Of a DNA stretch of 64,000 bases, positions 28,571 through 38,284 are shown piece by piece. The DNA lies in assembly GCF_004843545.1 (NCBI RefSeq), contig NZ_CP039457.1, forward strand, positions 1,640,501 to 1,704,500. Reading direction: 5' to 3'. The notes beneath the pieces are model-generated. The model saw only the letters and a list, made by a program, of their open reading frames with translations. It was not told the DNA's origin and did not search any database. Source of the DNA: Streptococcus pasteurianus. Its GTDB lineage: Bacteria > Bacillota > Bacilli > Lactobacillales > Streptococcaceae. The translations under genes were made by a program, and so were the position numbers. Position 1 is the first letter of the stretch. Each line of letters begins with the position of its first letter.

Positions 28571-29442
28571 GAAATCACCATATATTCTAGCGCATTTTGG
28601 AAACTCACATTACTTTTCCACATTTGTTGCGCCTTAAAACTTTTTTCTAAATAAACCAAACTTTCTTTTTGATTAAATTGCTTTGCTAAAAATAGCGGCA
28701 AGAGTTGAAAAACAAGTTCTTGGTCAGACTTTTCTAAAGCAACTTGAACCAAACGCCCTGTTTCTAAATAAGCCAGCATTTTTTCTTTAAACAGAACCGT
28801 GACAAAACGCTCACAAGTTTGAATGACATCCAATACTTTTTTATCTTGCATCATTTCATCAAGGTGCTCCGGTGTTTTTGACAATTCTGCTAATATTTCT
28901 GCTTGTATTTTCAAAACTCCAGCTTTTTCAGCTTGCTCGATCAACAGTGGCTTATTTTTCGGAAAACGGAAAATCTGTGTTCGACTTTTAATCGTCGGTA
29001 AAACTTTATTCTCATCACTAGTCAACAAAATCATGTAGGAAGAACTTTGTGGTTCTTCAATGAATTTCAAAAGGCTATTTGCAGCATTAACATGCATTTT
29101 TTCACAATTTTGAATAATGAAAACTTGTGATTTGCCTTCAAAACCTGAACGTGAGAAATCACGCATCAATTCACGAATCGTATCAGTTTTGATGACTTGC
29201 CCACTTGGTTTGACAACCTTAACATCCGAAAATTCATTTTCCGCAATTAACTGACATTCACGGCATTTCCCGCATGGCAAACTATCTTGGAGGTTTTCGC
29301 AAAAACGACTTTTAGCAAAGTAAAGAGCAAAATCAAAGCTCGCAAAATCCCCTGAAAAAAGATAGGCGTGGTTCATCCTATCTGATTTCAAAATTTGATT
29401 AAACTCTTTAAAAAGTTGGGGTTGCAAGTGCTCTAATTCCAT
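28567..29442 (-). CDS. holB: DNA polymerase III subunit delta'
   Basis: Clamp-loader subunit. The 291-residue protein has the AAA+ fold with the zinc-knuckle block SLPCGKCRECQLIAENEF (about residues 55-72), the SRC-like SRTQIFRFP, and SLLKFIEEP, but no functional Walker A motif, as usual for delta'. It follows tmk by 10 bp. Confidence 0.94.
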   Translation of the reverse strand: MELEHLQPQLFKEFNQILKSDRMNHAYLFSGDFASFDFALYFAKSRFCENLQDSLPCGKCRECQLIAENEFSDVKVVKPSGQVIKTDTIRELMRDFSRSGFEGKSQVFIIQNCEKMHVNAANSLLKFIEEPQSSSYMILLTSDENKVLPTIKSRTQIFRFPKNKPLLIEQAEKAGVLKIQAEILAELSKTPEHLDEMMQDKKVLDVIQTCERFVTVLFKEKMLAYLETGRLVQVALEKSDQELVFQLLPLFLAKQFNQKESLVYLEKSFKAQQMWKSNVSFQNALEYMVIS

Positions 29443-29452
29443 CTAAATCCCT

Positions 29453-30088
29453 CTACTCATTTTTTGCTAACTGTTCAAGAATGGTATGAAGTGTCTCTGA
29501 CACGACCTCTGCCAATTCACGTGACGCATCAATAGTCACAATACGTTTTTCTTGTTCAGTCAAGGCTAAATAACCTTCTCGAACACGCTTGTGCATGTCT
29601 AATTTTTCCAAATCAAGTCGGTTAACTTCACGCTCAGCATTTTTAGCAATTCTGGCTAAACCAATTTCTGATTCAACATCAAAATAAAGCGTCAAATCTG
29701 GTTTTCTACCGTCTGTTGCAAAGTCATTTAATCTCCTAATGATATCTTTATCCAAGCCACGTCCAGCACCTTGGTAAGCAATTGAACTATCAATAAAACG
29801 ATCAATCAAGACCACCTTACCAGCCTCTAAAGCTGGCAGAACCTTTTCAACATAATGTTGACGTCTTGCAGCCATATACAAGAGCAACTCTGTCTTATTA
29901 TCCATAGCAACGTGGTTAACATCTAAGATGACATCACGAATACGCTCTGCAATTTCGACACCACCAGGTTCACGTGTGGTTATAATATCATAGCCCTTTT
30001 CTTGCAAAACTGGAAGGACTTGTTCTAAAACTGTGGTTTTTCCAGCACCATCTGGGCCTTCAAATGAAATGATTATACCGTTTTTCAT
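29453..30088 (-). CDS. tmk: thymidylate kinase
   Basis: Phosphorylates dTMP to dTDP. The 211-residue enzyme has the P-loop [11 protein letters not shown] (residues 9-19), the TREPGG motif, and [18 protein letters not shown]. It is the first gene of tmk-holB-ricT-yabA-rsmI, a replication-linked operon conserved in firmicutes. TAAGGAATT precedes the ATG. Confidence 0.97.
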   Translation of the reverse strand: MKNGIIISFEGPDGAGKTTVLEQVLPVLQEKGYDIITTREPGGVEIAERIRDVILDVNHVAMDNKTELLLYMAARRQHYVEKVLPALEAGKVVLIDRFIDSSIAYQGAGRGLDKDIIRRLNDFATDGRKPDLTLYFDVESEIGLARIAKNAEREVNRLDLEKLDMHKRVREGYLALTEQEKRIVTIDASRELAEVVSETLHTILEQLAKNE

Positions 30089-30220
30089 GAAAATTCCTTA
30101 AAATTCTTTCTATGTTTCTATTTTAACAAAAAACAGACAAAAATAACACTAGCAAATTCGCTAACTTATTGGATTCAAGCATAAAAAGTTGATAGACATA
30201 ACTTTCCGTCTCGTCGCTCA

Positions 30221-30255
30221 AAAAAAAACAGAACCTAGCTTGAAACTAAATTCTG
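30221..30255 (-). terminator. terminator of acuB
   Basis: Arms CAGAACCTAG (30229-30238) and CTAAATTCTG (30246-30255) pair with G-U wobbles in the minus-strand RNA and are followed by eight U residues. Confidence 0.78.
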
Positions 30256-30276
30256 CTTTCTCAGTTAAATTAGCAC

Positions 30277-30936
30277 TTAATCCAATGATTTTGCTTCTGT
30301 TAATTCAATCGCATCAACTTGAATGCCTTGGTTAAGCAATTTTTCTCGTAGATCTGCAACATCAGCTTTACCGTCGATTTGAATTTCAATAGCAACTTTT
30401 CCAGATTTACGAGTGGCAACAACGGTACGTTTGATATTGAGATTGTCGTTTGAAATCGTATCTACAATTTTTGCCAAAGTTCCAACCGTATCATCAGCCG
30501 AAATAACCACGCGAACACCTTCTTCGCCATAACCAGAAATTTCAAGAAAAGCTTTGAAAACGTCTTTATCTGTAATAACACCATAGACTTGGTCGCTTTC
30601 GACAACAGGAACAATTCCAACACGATTTTTCATCATGGTATAAATCGCATCTTCTAGACTTGCGTACGGTGAAACCGTCACAACATCGCGAATCATCACG
30701 TCACGAATTTTAGTTTTATTAAGCAAATAATTCATCTCATAAATTGACAAAGTCGTTGCTTTTGAAGGACTAGCTTCTGCCATTGTTCTTTCGGTAACAA
30801 TCCCGACAAGCTTATCATTTTCGATAACAGGCAAGCGACGCAAGCCTTGTTCTCTCATCATATCAGCCGCATGTGCTACTGTTGTATCAGGAGACACATA
30901 AACAACTTTTTTAGTCATAAAATCTTTTACTGCCAT
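30277..30936 (-). CDS. acuB: CBS-ACT domain protein (AcuB-like)
   Basis: A 219-residue protein with two CBS domains (VKDFMTKKVVYVSPDTTVAH; IRDVMIRDVVTVSPYASLED) and a C-terminal ACT domain (VRVVISADDTVGTLAKIVDT). AcuB-type proteins sense adenylates or amino acids, but their targets are unclear. It lies directly downstream of the liv operon, behind that operon's terminator, and has its own extended -10 (TGGTATAAT, minus strand, 30967-30975). Start at ATG 30936, preceded by GCGGAGAA; the longer reading frame overlaps the promoter. Confidence 0.88.
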   Translation of the reverse strand: MAVKDFMTKKVVYVSPDTTVAHAADMMREQGLRRLPVIENDKLVGIVTERTMAEASPSKATTLSIYEMNYLLNKTKIRDVMIRDVVTVSPYASLEDAIYTMMKNRVGIVPVVESDQVYGVITDKDVFKAFLEISGYGEEGVRVVISADDTVGTLAKIVDTISNDNLNIKRTVVATRKSGKVAIEIQIDGKADVADLREKLLNQGIQVDAIELTEAKSLD

Positions 30937-31050
30937 AACAATTCTCCGCATTATTTTCTTGTTATTATTATACCACAAACCGCAAACGGTTTCACCAAAG
31001 ATTGAAAAAATAATGAAAATAAAGCAGACGAGACTGTTGTTAATGATAAA

Positions 31051-31079
31051 AAGTCTAGGATAACAGCTATCCTAGACTT
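31051..31079 (-). terminator. terminator of the liv operon
   Basis: Perfect 12-bp arms AAGTCTAGGATA (31051-31062) and TATCCTAGACTT (31068-31079) with a 5-base loop. The minus strand continues with T-rich sequence. It separates livF from acuB. Confidence 0.88.
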
Positions 31080-31109
31080 GGTTAAATACTAAATTCAGTT
31101 AACGGTTTG

Positions 31110-31820
31110 TTAGCCACCGAGGTAAGCCTTGCGGACTTCTTCTGATTCTAACAATTCTTTACCTGTTCCTGAAAGAACAATTTTTCCTGTTTCTAAAACA
31201 TAACCGCGGTCAGCAATTGCTAACGCTTTATTGGCATTTTGTTCAATCAACAAGACAGTTGTTCCTTGTTTTTGAATATCTTGAATGATGTCAAATATTT
31301 CTTGGATAAAAATTGGCGCAAGCCCCATTGACGGTTCATCAAGAAGAAGTAATTTGGGTTGGCTCATCAAAGCACGCCCCATAGCAAGCATCTGTTGCTC
31401 ACCCCCTGAAAGTGTGGCTGCATCTTGCGATTTACGTTCTTCAAGTCGTGGGAAGCGTTCAAAAACTTTCTTCAAATTCTTTTGATTTTCTTCACGGTCA
31501 TTACGCAAGAAAGCTCCCAATTCAAGGTTTTCAAGCACAGTTAAGCCTGGGAAAACATGACGTCCTTCAGGAACCTGTGACAAGCCACTAGCAACGATTT
31601 TTCGAGCAGGTTCTTTTTGAATTTCTTGTCCTAAGAATTCGATTTTACCAGCACTTGGACGAACCAAACCAGAAATCGTACGAAGAATAGAAGTTTTACC
31701 AGCACCATTGGCACCGATAAGTGTGACAACTTCTCCTTCATTGACTTCAAAAGAAACATCTTTTACAGCTTGGATAACGCCGTAATGGACTGATAAATTA
31801 TCAACTTTTAACATTGTCAT
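31110..31820 (-). CDS. livF: branched-chain amino acid ABC transporter, ATP-binding protein
   Basis: A 236-residue ATPase: Walker A GANGAGKTS (about residues 37-45), signature LSGGEQQMLAMGRAL, Walker B LLLLDEPSMGLAP. It pairs with LivG as the nucleotide-binding dimer of the importer for leucine, isoleucine and valine. The first ATG has GGAGGTGAAGGA upstream. Its start lies one base inside the livG stop region. Confidence 0.95.
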   Translation of the reverse strand: MTMLKVDNLSVHYGVIQAVKDVSFEVNEGEVVTLIGANGAGKTSILRTISGLVRPSAGKIEFLGQEIQKEPARKIVASGLSQVPEGRHVFPGLTVLENLELGAFLRNDREENQKNLKKVFERFPRLEERKSQDAATLSGGEQQMLAMGRALMSQPKLLLLDEPSMGLAPIFIQEIFDIIQDIQKQGTTVLLIEQNANKALAIADRGYVLETGKIVLSGTGKELLESEEVRKAYLGG

Positions 31821-32584
31821 TATCCTTCACCTCCAAGATAAGCTTCAATAACACGTTGATTATTTTTGATTTCATCAGGTGTACCGTGAGCAATTAAACG
31901 TCCATATTCAAGAACGTAAATACGTTCTGTCACTTCCATTACAAGACTCATATCGTGTTCGATAAGCATAATGGTAATGTCAAATTCTTCTTTGATTTGA
32001 CGAATTAACTGTGTCAATTCTGCTGTTTCTTGTGGGTTCATCCCAGCAGCAGGTTCATCTAAAAAGAGAATTTTGGGTTCAGTGGCAAGGGCACGTACAA
32101 TTTCCAAACGACGTTGCTGACCGTAAGGAAGATTTTTAGCTAGGGTATCTGCATCTCCATCCAAATTAAAGATAGCTAACAAATCCATAGCTTTTTGGCG
32201 CAACTCTTCCTCGCTTTGATAGAATTTTGGCAAACGAAGAAAGCTTGCAAAGACATGCGATTTATTTTGATTAGCCATGCCAACAAGTACATTTTCCAAA
32301 ACGGTCATATCTTTAAAGAGACGGATATTTTGGAAAGTACGTGAAAGACCAAGTGATGCGATTTTATAAGGTTTCTTGCTATTTAACAATGTGCCATCCA
32401 AAGAAACTGAACCTTCGCTTGGTTCATAGACACCTGTTAAAAGGTTGAAAAGTGTTGTTTTACCAGCACCGTTTGGACCAATAAGACCAACTAATTCTCC
32501 CTCATTTAAATGCATTGTGACATCACCAACGGCTGTCAAACCACCGAAATTTTTGGTTAAATTTTTAACATCAAGAAGTGCCAT
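31820..32584 (-). CDS. livG: branched-chain amino acid ABC transporter, ATP-binding protein
   Basis: A 254-residue ATPase of the LivG type: Walker A GPNGAGKTT (about residues 36-44), signature region NLPYGQQRRLEIVRAL, Walker B FLDEPAAGMNP. The C-terminal branched-chain family tail (PDEIKNNQRVIEAYLGG) is present. It abuts livM and livF with single-base overlaps. Confidence 0.95.
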   Translation of the reverse strand: MALLDVKNLTKNFGGLTAVGDVTMHLNEGELVGLIGPNGAGKTTLFNLLTGVYEPSEGSVSLDGTLLNSKKPYKIASLGLSRTFQNIRLFKDMTVLENVLVGMANQNKSHVFASFLRLPKFYQSEEELRQKAMDLLAIFNLDGDADTLAKNLPYGQQRRLEIVRALATEPKILFLDEPAAGMNPQETAELTQLIRQIKEEFDITIMLIEHDMSLVMEVTERIYVLEYGRLIAHGTPDEIKNNQRVIEAYLGGEG

Positions 32585-33537
32585 TAATGATTGCCCCCCT
32601 TAGTTTTATTAAAGAAACGTGATAATGTGAATTCTTTTGTTCCTAAAAGTCCTCCTGGACGGAAAATCATTACCAAAATTAATGCCAAAGAATAGATAAT
32701 CATACGGAGGTTTGAAACGTTTTGTAAGAACATGTTAAGAATGCCTAAAACAATGGCTGCTAGAATAGTTCCTGTGATAGAACCTAGCCCACCAAGAACA
32801 GCAATAATCAAGTAATCAATTGATTTCATGATAGTAAAGTCTTTTGGTACAACTGTTCCGATGTAACCAACGTAAAGTGAGCCAGCAATAGCTGAAATGA
32901 TAGCTCCCATTACAAAAATCAAGACTTTCATTCTTGTGATGTTGACACCCATTGCTTCTGCTGCAATCTCATCTTCACGAACAGAAATAACTTGACGTCC
33001 AATAGATGAACGTAGGAAATTTAAAATCAAAATCGTAATTGCAACGACAAAGATAAAGATAACTGGCCATGTTGTGTATGGCAAAATTCCTGTCAAACCA
33101 GCCGCACCGTTGGTTAAATCGCCACCATTGACAATAACAATACGGATAATTTCAGCCATACCAAGCGTTGCAATCGCAAGGTAGTCACCTTTCAAACGAA
33201 GTGTTGGAATACCAAAGACAAGCGCTACAAGAACAGCAATCACAATCCCAACAAGCATTGAGAAATAAAAGCCACCGTAAGTTGGATTTTGTTGTGTGAT
33301 AATCGCTGTGGCATAAGCACCGATTGCCATAAACCCAGCTTGTCCAAGTGTGAATTGTCCTGAGAAACCGAGCACAAGGTTAGTACCAAGTCCCATTAAA
33401 ATACTAATCCCAATCCCCATGAGAATTTGAATGTAGTAAAGGTTCAAAATATTAGTTGTTGCTAGAAATTCTAAGATTCCAAAAAGAACAACAATCAAAG
33501 CAAGCCAAGAAAGATTGATTTTTAGATTCTTTTTCAT
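32584..33537 (-). CDS. livM: branched-chain amino acid ABC transporter, permease
   Basis: A 317-residue permease with about eight or nine membrane segments and the BPD_transp_2 motif (GRQVISVREDEIAAEAMGVN), which forms the EAA-like coupling loop to the ATPases. AAGGTG precedes the ATG. It partners LivH in the membrane. Confidence 0.94.
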   Translation of the reverse strand: MKKNLKINLSWLALIVVLFGILEFLATTNILNLYYIQILMGIGISILMGLGTNLVLGFSGQFTLGQAGFMAIGAYATAIITQQNPTYGGFYFSMLVGIVIAVLVALVFGIPTLRLKGDYLAIATLGMAEIIRIVIVNGGDLTNGAAGLTGILPYTTWPVIFIFVVAITILILNFLRSSIGRQVISVREDEIAAEAMGVNITRMKVLIFVMGAIISAIAGSLYVGYIGTVVPKDFTIMKSIDYLIIAVLGGLGSITGTILAAIVLGILNMFLQNVSNLRMIIYSLALILVMIFRPGGLLGTKEFTLSRFFNKTKGGNH

Positions 33538-33540
33538 TTT

Positions 33541-34425
33541 CTACACCTTCTCTTTCACGTTTTTGCCAAGAATACCAGCAGGTCTTACCAAAAGAATGAT
33601 AATTAAGACACCGTAAACAATGGCATCACGATAACTTGAAAGGTTGAGCGAAATTGATAAAGTTTCCAAAATACCAATAACAAATCCACCTAAAGCTGCC
33701 CCTGGAATAATGCCGATACCACCCAGAACAGCGGCAACGAAGGCTTTAATACCAGGTGTCATCCCCATTAATGGTTCAATTGAGTTATAGTAAAGACCGA
33801 TTAACACACCTGCGGCACCTGCAAGTGCTGAACCGAGCGCAAATGTGAAACTAATTGTTGAATTGACGTTAATTCCCATTAATTCAGCTGCATCGCTATC
33901 AACAGACACGGCACGCATTGCTTTCCCCATTTTTGTTTTCTTAACGATTAATTGCAAAGCTACCATCAAAGCAAGGGAAACAATTAAAATCAACAATTGA
34001 ATGTTTGTCACTGTTACAGAGCCAATCTTATAGCTAACAATATCGATAGCTTGCGGGAATGAATGCGTATTTGCGCCAACCAAGAAAACCATACCATATT
34101 CAAGGAAGAACGACACACCAATCGCCGTAATCAAGGCTGCAATACGCGTCGAATGACGTAATGGACGATAAGCCAAAAACTCAATAATCATTCCCAGGCA
34201 AGCTGTTGCAATCATTGTAAAAATGAGGGCAATCCAGAAATTCATGTGAAGGCTACTAATAGCATAGTAACCGATAAATGCACCTAGCATATAAATATCG
34301 CCATGAGCAAAATTAATTAATTTAATAATCCCATAAACCATGGTATACCCAAGAGCAAGTAACGCATAGATACTTCCTAGAATAATACCATTAACCAGTT
34401 GTTGGGGGAGCTGTTCTAAAAACAT
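33541..34425 (-). CDS. livH: branched-chain amino acid ABC transporter, permease
   Basis: A 294-residue permease of the LivH type: LPQQLVNGIILGSIYALLAL at the start, LINFAHGDIYMLGAFIGYY, and the coupling loop KMGKAMRAVSVDSDAAELMG. It lies 51 bp downstream of livJ and 3 bp before livM. Confidence 0.94.
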   Translation of the reverse strand: MFLEQLPQQLVNGIILGSIYALLALGYTMVYGIIKLINFAHGDIYMLGAFIGYYAISSLHMNFWIALIFTMIATACLGMIIEFLAYRPLRHSTRIAALITAIGVSFFLEYGMVFLVGANTHSFPQAIDIVSYKIGSVTVTNIQLLILIVSLALMVALQLIVKKTKMGKAMRAVSVDSDAAELMGINVNSTISFTFALGSALAGAAGVLIGLYYNSIEPLMGMTPGIKAFVAAVLGGIGIIPGAALGGFVIGILETLSISLNLSSYRDAIVYGVLIIILLVRPAGILGKNVKEKV

Positions 34426-34476
34426 ATAATACCAAACTTTCTAGTTATGTGATATAAAGCTAAAGGAAAATGACCT

Positions 34477-35658
34477 CTAGTTATCTCCTGTAATTTCAAC
34501 GGCTTCAGCTGAATCTTCAACACCATCTTTCATCTTAACCATCAAAGCTGTCTTGATTGGGTTATGATCTTCATCGATAGTCATTGTACCAGTAACACCT
34601 TCAAAATCTGTCAGATTTGCTAAGTTATTAGCAATATCAATTGAAGTTTCTGCACCTTCTGCTGCTTTAGCAATCATATAAACAGAGTCATAAGCAAGCG
34701 CTGCAAACATATTTGGTTCTGAACCGTATTTTTCTTTATATGCTGCAATAAATTCTGTTGCTTTATCTGAAAGTGCTGTTTTCGTTGAATAACCCGATAC
34801 GTAATAAACATCATGCGTATTTGCTGTACCGGCCAAGTCAGCGAAGCTATCATCATTGAAACCATCAGGTCCCAAAATTGGAACTTCGATACCCATATCA
34901 CGCGCTTGTTTTGTAATGATACCAGTTTCTGTATAATAACCTGGCATTACAATCGCATCATAATCCAAGTTTTTGAATTTTGTCAAGGCTGATTGGAAAT
35001 CTTTATCCCCTGAAGCAAATGTCGCTGTTGCAACAATCTCTCCGTGATATTTTTCTTGGAATTCCTCAGCAATTCCTTTAGCATAGTCACTTGAGTTATC
35101 ATAATAAAGAACAACCTTTTTAGCATTTAAATTGCTATAAGCGTACTGTGCTAAAACTTGACCTTGGAAGCTGTCTTGGAAAGTCGTACGGAAAACGTCT
35201 TTTTTCACACCATCACTACCCACTGTCAAATCATCCTGTGTACCACTTGGAGTCAACAACGGAACCCCTGTTTTCTGGGCATTCAAACTAGCGGCAGAAA
35301 CCGCACCAGAAGTGGCTGGACCAATCATTGCATTAACTTGACTTTGAATAGCCAAGTTAGTCGCTGCAGTAGAGGCTTCCGCGTTTTCAGATTTATTATC
35401 TTTCGTAACGAGTTCAATTTTTTTACCATCAACACCGCCAGCTTTATTAATCTCTTCAACGGCAAGTTTAATACCGTCATTTTCTGCATTACCATAAGCA
35501 GCTACCGCACCAGTCAATTCAAGGTTAACACCAATTTTCAAGGTGTCACCAATCGTTGTTCCTGTGGCATTTGCAGTTACGTCTGGCGACTTACTACAAG
35601 CTGCTAAAGTAATTGAGGCTAAAAAAGTTAGCGCTGTGAGCGCAATCTTTTTATGCAT
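34477..35658 (-). CDS. livJ: branched-chain amino acid ABC transporter, substrate-binding lipoprotein
   Basis: A 393-residue type I binding protein. The signal peptide ends in the lipobox ITLAACSK with Cys21 as the lipidation site. The mature domain has the LivJ pattern (LKIGVNLELTGAVAAYGNAE; AMIGPATSGAVSAASLNAQ). It is the first gene of livJHMGF. A consensus promoter with a CodY box in its spacer lies upstream. TAAGGAGAG precedes the ATG. Confidence 0.96.
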   Translation of the reverse strand: MHKKIALTALTFLASITLAACSKSPDVTANATGTTIGDTLKIGVNLELTGAVAAYGNAENDGIKLAVEEINKAGGVDGKKIELVTKDNKSENAEASTAATNLAIQSQVNAMIGPATSGAVSAASLNAQKTGVPLLTPSGTQDDLTVGSDGVKKDVFRTTFQDSFQGQVLAQYAYSNLNAKKVVLYYDNSSDYAKGIAEEFQEKYHGEIVATATFASGDKDFQSALTKFKNLDYDAIVMPGYYTETGIITKQARDMGIEVPILGPDGFNDDSFADLAGTANTHDVYYVSGYSTKTALSDKATEFIAAYKEKYGSEPNMFAALAYDSVYMIAKAAEGAETSIDIANNLANLTDFEGVTGTMTIDEDHNPIKTALMVKMKDGVEDSAEAVEITGDN

Positions 35659-35700
35659 AAGAATTTCTCTCCTTAAATTTCTAATAAAAAGTCACTTAAA

Positions 35701-35729
35701 ATAATACTGAATTATCAGAAAATTGTCAA
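35701..35729 (-). promoter_or_regulatory. livJ promoter with embedded CodY box
   Basis: Minus-strand TTGACA (35724-35729), a 17-bp spacer and TATTAT (35701-35706) make a strong sigma-A promoter. The spacer holds AATTTTCTGATAATT (35710-35724), which differs from the CodY consensus AATTTTCWGAAAATT at one position. CodY would therefore repress the liv operon when branched-chain amino acids are plentiful, as expected for this transporter. Confidence 0.85.
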
Positions 35730-35767
35730 TATTCTTTTCGTACTTCTTCATACAAGATTATATTATA

Positions 35768-36019
35768 TCAAAAACGAGCTAAATTGCCTACAAAATTTTC
35801 ATCGATATTATCAAACTCCGATAATAATACTTCTTTAACAAATTTCAATTCTGAAATTTCTTTTGCAATATCTTCTGCTTCTTCCTTGTTTACATACAAG
35901 ATCTGATATCGCATTTTATGCGAATGGTATAAAACATCACCAAATTTATTTAACTTTCGAGCATCACGATTATAGTATAAATAAACAATAATCCCCTGAC
36001 GTTCCTGCTTTTTAAACAT
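35768..36019 (-). CDS. ylbG: YlbG family protein (DUF2129)
   Basis: A protein of 83 residues from ATG 36019, preceded by GGAAGGAAA. It shows the DUF2129 pattern ([57 protein letters not shown]). Function unknown; a small cytoplasmic protein. It overlaps the end of ylbF by 8 bp, which fits the conserved ylbF-ylbG pairing of firmicutes. Confidence 0.9.
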   Translation of the reverse strand: MFKKQERQGIIVYLYYNRDARKLNKFGDVLYHSHKMRYQILYVNKEEAEDIAKEISELKFVKEVLLSEFDNIDENFVGNLARF

Positions 36020-36455
36020 GCTTTTTCCTTCCTCCTTTACTACAATTCCCATAATGTGATTTATGTGGTGCCAAAGGCAAACCTGTCTCTACAAAAATAT
36101 CAGATGAAATAGTTGATGAGATCTTTTGTGATAGCTCTGCTAAATTTTTTTGAACAGCAACTTCACTTTGTCGCAATTGACTAACTTTTTCGTTAATGTC
36201 AATGCCCCTTTTTTCCTTAAAAAGTTGACGACGTATTTCAGCAACTTCTGATCGAAAAGCTGCATACGATTTAACATCTTCATAGCTTTGTTTCAAGGCT
36301 TGAAAATGCATAATTTTTTCCTGAAGCACAGTATCTGCCAAGAAAACCTCACGTGCTTTCCGATAGTTTTTAACACTTTCCAACTCAAGAAAAGATGCGG
36401 CAACCTCATCAATAGCTTCATCAATATCAAATAATTGTTCATCAATTGTCAACAT
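36012..36455 (-). CDS. ylbF: YlbF/RicF family regulator
   Basis: A 147-residue mostly helical protein ([55 protein letters not shown]). In B. subtilis YlbF (RicF) acts with RicT and RicA on RNase Y. ricT is also in this window. Start set at ATG 36455 because it gives the family N terminus. There is no ribosome site; a TGG-TATAAT promoter ends only six bases upstream, so the mRNA may be leaderless. Confidence 0.9.
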   Translation of the reverse strand: MLTIDEQLFDIDEAIDEVAASFLELESVKNYRKAREVFLADTVLQEKIMHFQALKQSYEDVKSYAAFRSEVAEIRRQLFKEKRGIDINEKVSQLRQSEVAVQKNLAELSQKISSTISSDIFVETGLPLAPHKSHYGNCSKGGRKKHV

Positions 36456-36461
36456 AAAACG

Positions 36462-36470
36462 ATTATACCA
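36462..36470 (-). promoter_or_regulatory. ylbF extended -10 promoter, leaderless configuration
   Basis: Minus strand TGG-TATAAT is followed by exactly six bases (CGTTTT) and the ATG of ylbF. With normal spacing, transcription would begin at the A of the start codon. No Shine-Dalgarno lies between. Confidence 0.6.
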
Positions 36471-36504
36471 CAATTAAAGTTAAATGTATCCTTGGTCAGC
36501 TCGC

Positions 36505-36530
36505 AACAAAAAACCCACCAAAGGCGGGTT
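36505..36530 (-). terminator. terminator of clpP
   Basis: Arms AACCCACC (36512-36519) and GGCGGGTT (36523-36530) with a U-run on the minus strand, 16 bases after the clpP stop. Confidence 0.85.
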
Positions 36531-36546
36531 TAATATATATCTTCAA

Positions 36547-37137
36547 TTAGTTTAATTCGTTGTTTACCATGATTTCGTCGATGAAGCCGTATTCGAGAGT
36601 TTCTTGTGCACTCATCCAGTTATCACGTTCAGCATCAGCATGAACTTTTTCCAATGTTTGACCAGAGTTGTCAGCCAAAATTTGTTCCAAGTTTTGACGT
36701 GTTTTCAAAAGGTGTTCGGCAGCAATTGCCATATCTGTTTGTTGTGTACCGCCACCAGTACCACCCATTGGTTGGTGAATCATGTATTCAGCATTTGGCA
36801 ACATGAAACGTTTACCTTTTGCACCTGATGACGCAATAACAGTTCCCATTGAAGCTGCCATACCCATAACAATTGTTTGAACATCTGACTTAATGAAATT
36901 CATTGTATCAACAATGGCAAGCCCTGCTGATACTGAACCACCAGGAGTATTAACATAAAGGTAAATATCTTTAGTGTTATCTTGTGCATCAAGGAACAAC
37001 AATTGGGCAATGATAGAGTTAGCCATATTATCTTCAACTGGTCCAGTCAACATGATAATACGGTCTTTCAAAAGGCGTGAATAAATATCGTATGAGCGTT
37101 CGCCACGGCTCGTTTGTTCAATAACTACAGGAATCAT
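36547..37137 (-). CDS. clpP: ATP-dependent Clp protease proteolytic subunit
   Basis: A 196-residue serine protease that forms the Clp barrel. The catalytic Ser is in [17 protein letters not shown] (about residue 96) and the His in YMIHQPMGG (about residue 121); Asp follows near residue 172. AAAGGAG precedes the ATG. A CtsR operator covers its promoter. Confidence 0.98.
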   Translation of the reverse strand: MIPVVIEQTSRGERSYDIYSRLLKDRIIMLTGPVEDNMANSIIAQLLFLDAQDNTKDIYLYVNTPGGSVSAGLAIVDTMNFIKSDVQTIVMGMAASMGTVIASSGAKGKRFMLPNAEYMIHQPMGGTGGGTQQTDMAIAAEHLLKTRQNLEQILADNSGQTLEKVHADAERDNWMSAQETLEYGFIDEIMVNNELN

Positions 37138-37229
37138 ATATTTTCTCCTTTATTAAGCTACACGGACAAATTGAAATGGTGACTATCACCTTCTTATCCA
37201 TGTCTGGTTTTAATAATCAATCTGAAACT

Positions 37230-37259
37230 ATTATAGTCAATTGGTCAAAAAAGGTCAAA
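37230..37259 (-). promoter_or_regulatory. clpP promoter with CtsR operator
   Basis: Positions 37243-37259 read GGTCAAAAAAGGTCAAA, a perfect CtsR heptad repeat (GGTCAAA, 3 bp, GGTCAAA). On the minus strand it supplies the -35 (TTGACC), with a 17-bp spacer to TATAAT (37230-37235). A bound CtsR would block the -35, giving heat- and stress-induced clpP. The remaining gap up to upp (37260-37440) has no gene that I recognise. Confidence 0.93.
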
Positions 37260-37440
37260 TAAAAAACGTTAATAATTGACTTTTTCCTGAAGTAAAATAG
37301 GGGTTCACTACACGTCAATAGACGGTAGAAACCTTGATTTCATGTGATTTTTGAAACATTGACTTTCATTACATTGCACTACAAATCAATTGAAACTCTA
37401 CATTTTTTAGATAATAAAATAAAGTAGAACATGCAGATAT

Positions 37441-37476
37441 TAAAAAGAGCACTTCAAATGAGGTGCTCTTTTTAAT
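37441..37476. terminator. terminator of upp
   Basis: AAAAAGAGCACTT and GAGGTGCTCTTTTT form a stem with A- and T-runs on either side, usable in both directions; it ends about 20 bases from the upp stop. Confidence 0.88.
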
Positions 37477-37497
37477 AGTTAAGCAATCAACTTAACC

Positions 37498-38127
37498 TTA
37501 TTTTGTACCGAATAGTCGGTCACCAGCGTCACCAAGACCTGGAACGATGTAACCATGTTCGTTAAGTTTTTCGTCAAGAGTGGCTGTGTAAATGTCGATA
37601 TCTGGGTGTGCTTCTTGGAGAGCTTTAACACCTTCTGGTGCAGATACGAGACAAACAAATTTAATGTTAGCTGCGCCACGTTTTTTAAGAGAATCAACGG
37701 CTAAAATAGCTGAACCACCTGTTGCAAGCATTGGGTCAACCACAAAAATTTGTCGTTGGTCAATATCTTCTGGTAATTTTACAAGGTATTCAACAGGTTG
37801 CAATGTTTCTTCATCACGATACATTCCGATATGACCAACTTTAGCAGCTGGAACAAGGCTAAGAAAACCATCAACCATACCGATACCAGCACGTAAAATA
37901 GGAACAATTGCTAATTTTTTACCAGCTAATTGTTTTTGAGTTGTTTTTGTAATCGGTGTTTCGATTTCAACATCTTCGAGTGGAAGGTCGCGCAACACTT
38001 CATAACCCATAAGCATTGCAATTTCGTTAACTAATTCACGAAAATCTTTAGTTGAAGTTGTTGTGCGACGCAAGATTGATAATTTGTGTTGGATAAGCGG
38101 GTGTGAGATAACTTGGAATTTTCCCAT
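37498..38127 (-). CDS. upp: uracil phosphoribosyltransferase
   Basis: Salvages uracil to UMP using PRPP. The 209-residue enzyme has the PRPP site [12 protein letters not shown] (about residues 128-139) and the uracil-binding C-terminal [25 protein letters not shown] precedes the ATG. It lies upstream of clpP on the same strand but is separated from it by a terminator. Confidence 0.98.
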   Translation of the reverse strand: MGKFQVISHPLIQHKLSILRRTTTSTKDFRELVNEIAMLMGYEVLRDLPLEDVEIETPITKTTQKQLAGKKLAIVPILRAGIGMVDGFLSLVPAAKVGHIGMYRDEETLQPVEYLVKLPEDIDQRQIFVVDPMLATGGSAILAVDSLKKRGAANIKFVCLVSAPEGVKALQEAHPDIDIYTATLDEKLNEHGYIVPGLGDAGDRLFGTK

Positions 38128-38252
38128 GATGTACTCCTTTTATACTGAATTTAGTTTAACCTTATCAATTATAGCAGAAAATGGCAAAATATGCTCACTA
38201 ATTATGACGAATGTCATACTTTTTTAAAATTAGTCATTATTCTCAGTTTTAT

Positions 38253-38282
38253 GAAAAAAACATCAGCCAATTGGACTGATGT
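38253..38282 (-). terminator. terminator of the PLP enzyme operon
   Basis: Arms ACATCAGCC and GGACTGATGT with a U-run on the minus strand, at the stop of the PatB-like gene. Confidence 0.82.
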
Positions 38283-38284
38283 CT

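Noticed and set aside
35158..35607. 149-codon plus-strand frame antisense to livJ
   Set aside because: Cys/Thr/Arg-rich shadow of the livJ coding sequence with no start signals.
37280..37440. Possible end of an insertion sequence upstream of clpP (ACACGTCAATAGACGGTAGAAACC region)
   Set aside because: It feels reminiscent of IS terminal sequence, but I found no matching inverted repeat and no transposase fragment in the gap.
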